A DNA stretch of 64,000 nt, from positions 85,376,702 through 85,440,701 of the forward strand of contig NC_065881.2 in assembly GCF_932274485.2 (NCBI RefSeq), given 5' to 3'. Source of the DNA: Patella vulgata (taxonomy: Eukaryota; Mollusca; Gastropoda; Patellidae). Below the pieces are notes generated by a model. It was not told the DNA's origin. It ran no database searches and saw only the letters and a program-made list of their open reading frames with translations. Made by a program: the position numbers and the translations under genes. Positions 61,001 through 64,000 of this stretch are shown here, in pieces. Every line of letters starts with the position of its first letter. Position 1 is the first letter of the stretch.

Positions 61001-62910
61001 ACCTCAGTCGTCCTTAGGGTGTAACGGTGATATAATAATACGGTTTTTAAATCGGATAAAAATTATGACCTCTATAGGGTCCACAAGCTAAAAACGCGAT
61101 TTTTCGTACAATCAGGGGCCATAATTCAGGAAGTTACAGTCCGATATGCATGAATATCGAAAGGAACCGAGATCTTTGGGTTATAAACTTACATTTCAAG
61201 TTTCAACACAATCGGATAAAAATTGTGAACTCTATAGGGTCCACAACCTTGATATACCATATTTTTACGCTATTTGAGAACGAACGGCGGCCATTTTGTC
61301 TGTCAATTTTAACGAAATTCGAACTCAGTCGTCCTTAGGGTGTAACGGTGATATAATAATACTTTTTTTTTAATCGGATAAAAATTATGACCTTTTATAG
61401 GGTCCACAAGCTAAAAACACACACACGCACACACACATACACACACAGAGACTGGGGCGACGGCAATGTGAATGTGGACGTATAAAAATGGTGACTTCTA
61501 GAGGGTCCACAAGCTAAAACGCGATTTTTCGTACAATAAGGGGACATAATCCAGGAAGTTACAGTCCGATGTGCGCAAATATCGAAACTAACAGAGATCT
61601 CTGACATATAATCATATATTTCAAGTTTCGTCAAAGCCAATTATAGACGTATGGATCAACGACAGACGGTCACAGTGACGACATTATACGCCAACACTGA
61701 AATGTGGGCGTATAAAAATGCCACAGAGAATTCTTTAAAAAGTCAAAAAGTAAATAAAACGTGGTAATAACTCAAATTTTCAAATTTAATTGGAGTTCCA
61801 CCATAGGCTAAAACAAAAATTCCTACAAATTATTTAAACAAAATCCATAGAGAACGTTGTCTGGTATCACGTACACAAGTTTTAAAAGTTCAAACACGAC
61901 CAGAAAGAGCTCAGAATTTACTATCCAATAAATGTGATATTCGACGTGATTCTTTCTGATATGACCAATTTAAATATGATCTAGATCTTCGTTTTAACTC
62001 TACCTTACAGCCTTCAACAGAGATTGTGACTGAATGATGAACACGATAACATACCGTCCAAAAATATAAATGCGCGTATAAAAATTGGACTTACTTTATC
62101 ACGGATGCAGATCCGTTGGTCACCATTTTCATCTTCGTTGACACGACAAAATTGCAGGAAACGATTGTGATCAAAATTGTTCTTGAAACCCAGCATATAA
62201 GAGTCACGAGCAAAATAATCAAATTTATCTACGTCCACTGAATTTCTTTTATTAGCTACAATCTACAACATAAAATCAAATTAGGTTGTCAGGCAACGAA
62301 ACATATGTCCTGGGATCAATCCCTGCGCTGACTGAGAAAGTTCCTCAGGATTGTCCAGTGTGATTTCCCAGCGATGCAGGACCGTGCAAAGACAGTTCGT
62401 AGTCGTTCGAATGTGACTAACAACCGGGGTAAATTGTATAGTATATGCTCGGTAGGCGCAGACAAGTAGGACGTTTGGTTTAAAAACCTCATTTCATTCA
62501 GTGATTCTTTTATAGGTAATGGAAGACACTAAAAACTGATCAAGTAATTATTAGAAATAACTAAAATTTGATTTTCTTGTGTCAAATGGATTGTACTTTT
62601 AACCTCTATAGGTCCACAGTGCCTCGTTAACATAAACACTGTGTATCAATTTGACATCAATTGGATGATAACGTTAGAAAATGAGGATAACGGAAAGTCA
62701 GATCCACAGACAGGGGATGACAATATACCGCCACATTAAAAAAAATAATTAGAGTTTTTACAAGAAAATAAACTTACATCATACAAATATTTTATAAACT
62801 TACGTCATACAGGTATTTTATAGACACACGTATTTTATAGACTAAATATTTTTATATTTTTATAAACTTACTTCATACAGATATTTCTTGTTGGGTCGAC
62901 CTTTATAAGT
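45912..62910 (-). CDS. SAMHD1: SAMHD1 orthologue, 3' nine exons (5' part outside window)
   Basis: A dNTP triphosphohydrolase, known in vertebrates to limit dNTP pools, restrict retroelements and viruses, and help process stalled forks. Exons (minus, in order): 62910-62872, 62262-62095, 56827-56736, 56205-56143, 55365-55173, 52377-52297, 50434-50306, 49842-49708 and, less surely, 46046-45912. All junctions are in phase and use GT...AG. The protein follows human SAMHD1 from about residue 290 to the end: [29 protein letters not shown] (keeps the catalytic Asp of human D311), [53 protein letters not shown]. The SAM domain and the H...HD motifs must lie beyond 64 kb. No stop or frameshift is seen in any exon, so the gene is probably live. 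Its introns reach 5.3 kb and are full of repeats. The cell-cycle phosphorylation motif TPxK near the human C-terminus is not visible. Confidence 0.9.
46446..47150 (+). mobile_element. Dispersed repeat R, copy 2, with nested insertion
   Basis: Inverted relative to 21718-22095. It is interrupted at 46592-46927 by a 336-bp insert; otherwise colinear with copy 1. It lies in the last SAMHD1 intron. Confidence 0.8.
46592..46927. mobile_element. 336-bp insert with AGTCTGT target duplication
   Basis: Flanked by direct AGTCTGT at 46585-46591 and 46928-46934. Copy 1 of repeat R has a single AGTCAGT there, i.e. the empty site. There are no long terminal inverted repeats and no frame of note. The class is unknown. 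Confidence 0.72.
47280..47500. repeat. About 28-bp tandem repeat
   Basis: About eight units of 'acaataaatagatactaaaa' followed by 'ctgtgat'. It causes the Tyr/Ile/Val-rich frames on the minus strand. Confidence 0.9.
47735..47960 (+). mobile_element. SINE-like repeat
   Basis: Contains 'aaaagaaccctggacagtt', 'ggggagtaggcgaaaac' and a tail 'aagtaaaacgttaaaccc' then 'aatttcattg', the kind of tail seen in the SINEs of this window. No clear tRNA-like head. Confidence 0.5.
48085..48470. repeat. Repeat family C, about three units of 140 bp
   Basis: Units share 'agttat.gccttgtttcac' with variants, 'ttgtgaacactc.aacgaca' with variants, and 'tccgatctgtatg.aattta'. Diverged tandem copies in the last SAMHD1 intron. 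Confidence 0.7.
48745..49015. repeat. 26-bp tandem repeat
   Basis: About ten units of 'gttattacaaaatgttgaga' followed by 'aaattt'. The inner units are identical, a sign of recent expansion. Confidence 0.93.
49095..49350. repeat. 22-bp tandem repeat
   Basis: About eleven units of 'ttattatacaatgtgaacat' plus 'tg', with one-base variants. Confidence 0.93.
49708..49842 (-). CDS. SAMHD1: SAMHD1 exon (C-terminal lobe)
   Basis: 45 codons, phase 0 at both ends: [20 protein letters not shown] ... [14 protein letters not shown]. It aligns with human LLPEKFAEQLIRVYCKK...YFVQWCADRNFTKP. Acceptor TCTTTTCAG; donor GAG|GTAGTT. Confidence 0.9.
50306..50434 (-). CDS. SAMHD1: SAMHD1 exon
   Basis: 43 codons, phase 0: [43 protein letters not shown]. 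It aligns with human [20 protein letters not shown]. Acceptor TTATTTCAG; donor CAG|GTAGGA. Confidence 0.88.
50690..51165. repeat. Degenerate 'gcattcgaaatattc' repeat
   Basis: Short words 'attcgaa', 'actgcattc' and 'aaatattc' recur irregularly, and related sequence continues at 51705-51850 on the far side of the TTAA-flanked element. Low-complexity intronic DNA. Confidence 0.7.
51285..51683. mobile_element. TTAA-flanked MITE-like element
   Basis: TTAA at 51285-51288 and 51680-51683. Ends AGGACAATATTG and, inverted, AGGAGGCAAGTC share only AGGA. TTAA duplications with short inverted ends suggest a piggyBac- or Kolobok-type MITE. No coding capacity. Confidence 0.45.
52297..52377 (-). CDS. SAMHD1: SAMHD1 exon
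   Basis: 27 codons, phase 0: [27 protein letters not shown]. Weakly similar to human REDYESLPKEVASAKPK. Acceptor TTTGACAG; donor TCG|GTTAGT. Confidence 0.75.
52525..52690 (+). repeat. Repeat family A, single unit
   Basis: 'gaaccaagatctttgggata', 'aacctatagttcaagttcc', 'cgtgatttttcgtaaaac'; one decayed copy in an intron. Confidence 0.7.
52923..53534 (-). mobile_element. Internally deleted Tc1 element, one end missing
   Basis: Left end TACTCTTAAAAAAAATAGGG. On the minus strand the transposase C-terminus reads [35 protein letters not shown], then ECLRIGGAI. It has the same internal deletion junction as 44689-45394. The right terminal repeat is gone: sequence passes into repeat family B at about 53535. 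Confidence 0.85.
53540..54160 (+). repeat. Repeat family B tandem block
   Basis: About four units of 130-150 bp: 'ttcaagatgatccattcaga', 'gacatgcaccaaaatcaat', 'ataaggaa...gtat', with (CA)n near 53950-54000 and a C run at 53570-53580. Other blocks at 54835 and 59800. Confidence 0.8.
54567..54720 (+). mobile_element. SINE-like dispersed repeat (copy 2)
   Basis: Plus-orientation copy of the repeat at 3328-3500 ('gtaatttcgggactaacata', 'ttagcagtgggaggaaacc'). It is inserted into a family B unit, since 'aagtttcaaggtgatccgtt' precedes it. Confidence 0.6.
54835..54975 (+). repeat. Repeat family B, single unit
   Basis: 'atctttagggtataaggat', 'aagtttcaagacaatccatt', 'cgatccacagacacacacc'. Preceded by a C run at 54797-54808. 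Confidence 0.75.
55173..55365 (-). CDS. SAMHD1: SAMHD1 exon
   Basis: 193 bp. It completes a codon split with the previous exon, then [64 protein letters not shown]. It aligns with human [20 protein letters not shown] and YSTDPKLKDAREIL. Acceptor TTTTTCAG; donor AAG|GTGACA. Confidence 0.92.
56143..56205 (-). CDS. SAMHD1: SAMHD1 exon
   Basis: 63 bp: [20 protein letters not shown], aligned with human MITDAFLKADDYIEI. Phase 2 at both ends. Acceptor AAACTAG; donor GTAAGT. Confidence 0.85.
56230..56700. repeat. Intronic 'attattatcaccataacaacag' minisatellite
   Basis: About twenty 22-23-bp units with CCATAAC/CCAGAAC variants. A run of variants repeats with a period of 195 bp (a short unit at 56281 recurs at 56476), so the array has higher-order structure. 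Confidence 0.92.
56736..56827 (-). CDS. SAMHD1: SAMHD1 exon
   Basis: 92 bp: [30 protein letters not shown]. It aligns with human [20 protein letters not shown]. Acceptor TATGACAG; donor AT|GTAAGT (phase 2). Confidence 0.92.
56975..57500 (+). repeat. Repeat family A tandem block
   Basis: About three units: 'aaccgagatcgttggatatt', 'catcaaaatcggataaaaat', 'gacctctaggggtccacaa', 'tccatgaagtgaaggtccg'. A G run at 57461-57468 follows. Confidence 0.85.
57794..58564. mobile_element. Mutator-like MITE with long TIRs and 9-bp duplication
   Basis: Inverted ends of about 55 bp start CATCCTCGGTATCC and include 'gttctactccacta' and 'ccctgggtta'. They are flanked by AGAAATATA (57785-57793) and AGAAGTATA (58565-58573), a 9-bp target duplication with one change. 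The left TIR is partly duplicated inside (57820-57895), and a 63-bp direct repeat lies at 58135-58270. The 97-residue plus frame at 58156-58449 is not a transposase. It sits in the 5.3-kb SAMHD1 intron. Confidence 0.85.
58600..59795. other. Intronic DNA, unclassified
   Basis: No exon seen. 59275-59600 reads like part of a dispersed repeat ('ttttgacctccaggtgaat', 'tttgaccccgaatatctcg') and ends in a C run at 59590-59607. Confidence 0.4.
59800..60745 (+). repeat. Repeat family B tandem block
   Basis: Six to seven diverged units of 130-150 bp: 'ccttagggtataaggaataa', 'gtatgcaaagtttcaag', 'attgtggcctgtaggcga', 'tctgcccctgggggt', 'cgggcatgcaccaaa'. Its minus frames look protein-like but are repeats in translation. 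Confidence 0.9.
60750..61720 (+). repeat. Repeat family A tandem block
   Basis: Five to six units. Two long units (about 60785-61110 and 61110-61420) share 'tttgagaacgaacggcggcc' and 'attttgtctgtcaatttt', giving a higher-order period near 320 bp. Confidence 0.9.
62095..62262 (-). CDS. SAMHD1: SAMHD1 exon with catalytic Asp
   Basis: 56 codons, phase 0: [56 protein letters not shown]. It aligns closely with human [20 protein letters not shown]. The Asp of DVDK corresponds to metal-binding D311, and the following Y and D of YFARD are also kept. Acceptor GTTGTAG; donor AAA|GTAAGT. Confidence 0.96.
62290..62500 (+). mobile_element. tRNA-derived SINE, degenerate
   Basis: B-box-like GGGATCAATCC at 62312-62322, then 'ctgactgagaaagttcctca', a body, and the tail 'agtaggacgtttggttt' and 'cctcatttcatt'. 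Same general family as 11095-11350. Confidence 0.6.
62765..62880. repeat. Repeated copies of an exon end and donor
   Basis: The motif 'ataaacttac.tcataca' plus 'atattt' occurs three times, the last being the real 3' end and donor of the exon at 62872-62910. The other two carry the same GTAAG-type donor. Confidence 0.7.
62872..62910 (-). CDS. SAMHD1: SAMHD1 exon, most 5' in window
   Basis: 13 codons, phase 0: [13 protein letters not shown], matching human PYKGRPENKSFLYE. Acceptor TTATTCCAG; donor GAA|GTAAGT. Confidence 0.9.
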
Positions 62911-63399
62911 CTGGAATAAATAAAAACATTTATAGACGGGAACAGGGAAAATCAATAGGGTTCATCGTCTCATTGTCCCAGTGCTTCACAGCGAAAATGG
63001 AAAACAAATCAGTTAAAAAAAAAGACTTGGTGAAAGGAACATTTTTAAAAATATTGTCCTAATCTGTCATGGATATTGCATAGGTTAAGGTAACTAGCCT
63101 AAATTGAGGTCAATGAACAGCGAACAAAATATACACGGTTTAATATGATACATTTTAATATTCTCCAGTCCGCTGTGTATTAGCAAATTAACTGACAGTA
63201 AATACATGATATAACCCTCATCTTGTAAGATATAGTGTTTCAATAGTGTTCATTTTAAACACAAAAAATAAATTTGTTTGTTCTGTAACCCAAGCGTGCT
63301 TCCGAAATAATTCAATGTGAATTAACAATCCATGCTGTATTAGACAAGAAGTTGAGCTTTGATGTGCACTAAAATCGAACACATTCAAGATTTTTTAAT

Positions 63400-64000
63400 C
63401 CTTAGCATATAGATTAAGTTTCATCTGAATCAGACAAAAATTACAGCCCCTGGAAGGTCTACAAACTTTATATAAGGGCATAACTCCAGAAAGGAAGGTC
63501 CGATGCGCACCAAAATTAAACTCTTCCAGAAATTTGGTGATATATATGAACTTTTTTTTAAATCAAATAAATTTTTTGACCTAATCTAGGAATTTACAGT
63601 CCGATATACACAAATATCGGAAAGCGCCACATATGTTAAGTTTCATCAAAATCGGAAAAGAATTATGATTTCTAGAGCGTCCAAAACGTGAATTTTCGTA
63701 CAATCAGGAAGTTACGATCCGATATGCACCCATATCGACAGGAACCGAGGTCATTGGAATATAAACATACATTTTATGTTTCATCAAAATCGGATAAAAA
63801 TTGTGACCTCTAAAGTGTCCACAAGCAGAAGACATCATGTTGTGTACAATCAGAGGCCATGATCTAGGAAGTTACAGTTTGATATGCGCGAAAGAAATCG
63901 AGATGGCTGGATATTAACATACATTTTAGGTTTCAACACAATCGGATAAAAATTGTAACCTCTAGAGGGTCCACAATCTTTGCATTTGCGTAACGGGGAG
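63400..64000 (+). repeat. Repeat family A tandem block, runs off the window
   Basis: Four units: 'tcatcaaaatcggataaaaa', 'ttgtgacctctaaagtgtcc', 'gtccgatatacacaaatatc', 'ggaaccgaggtcattgga'. Confidence 0.85.

Overview
This window is animal nuclear DNA. Split, spliceable exons with GT...AG borders, tRNA-derived SINEs, several LINE clades, Penelope-like elements, Tc1/Harbinger/Mutator-type DNA transposons and BEL/Pao fossils all occur together. The SINE tails and the tandem blocks made of phrases such as 'gataaaaattgtgacctc' are of a kind common in mollusc genomes, so a mollusc (gastropod or bivalve) is my best guess; this is inference, not proof.

Only two loci look like working host genes, both on the minus strand. 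(1) 45.9-62.9 kb holds the last nine exons of a SAMHD1 orthologue (dNTP triphosphohydrolase). Eight exons match human SAMHD1 in order and in phase; the ninth, C-terminal exon is a prediction. The 5' half with most of the HD domain lies beyond 64 kb. Its introns are packed with tandem repeats and transposon debris. (2) 6.5-7.7 kb holds a compact three-exon gene for about 275 aa: a short N-terminus, a coiled coil built of 21-residue repeats, and a C-terminal ubiquitin-like fold. I do not recognise it as a named gene. A duplicated exon-like piece lies in its second intron.

Layout: 0-1 kb Tc1 transposase relic; 1-4.5 kb SINE pieces and a 29-bp tandem repeat; 5.1-6.1 kb a TAGGGTGACCC-ended element with a nested MITE (an intact sister copy with 7-bp target duplication is at 36.6-37.4 kb); 7.9-9.5 kb a Harbinger transposase fragment split by a CR1/L2-type LINE; 10-14 kb AT-rich DNA with a 27-bp perfect palindrome, a SINE and a Tc1 end; 14.3-16.8 kb a Penelope-like element with inverted terminal repeats, followed by a foldback MITE and a second Penelope fossil in the other orientation; 19-23 kb LINE scraps and AT-rich DNA; 23.1-25.7 kb a gene-less element between LTR-like direct repeats; 25.8-32.3 kb a Tx1/L1-clade LINE and a second partial copy head to tail; 32.3-34.7 kb the 5' part of a BEL/Pao fossil; 35-39.4 kb several TIR elements and a minus-strand LINE relic; 40.3-43.3 kb tandem repeats including a 1.2-kb CAC-rich array; 43.3-45.6 kb minisatellites and an internally deleted Tc1; then the SAMHD1 locus to the end.

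Nothing here forms an operon-like system. The points most worth following are the coiled-coil/ubiquitin-like gene with its duplicated exon, the TAGGGTGACCC element, the 9-bp-TSD element in a SAMHD1 intron, the LINE tandem, and the single-orientation tandem blocks in SAMHD1 introns. All calls are from reading the sequence by eye; no searches were run.
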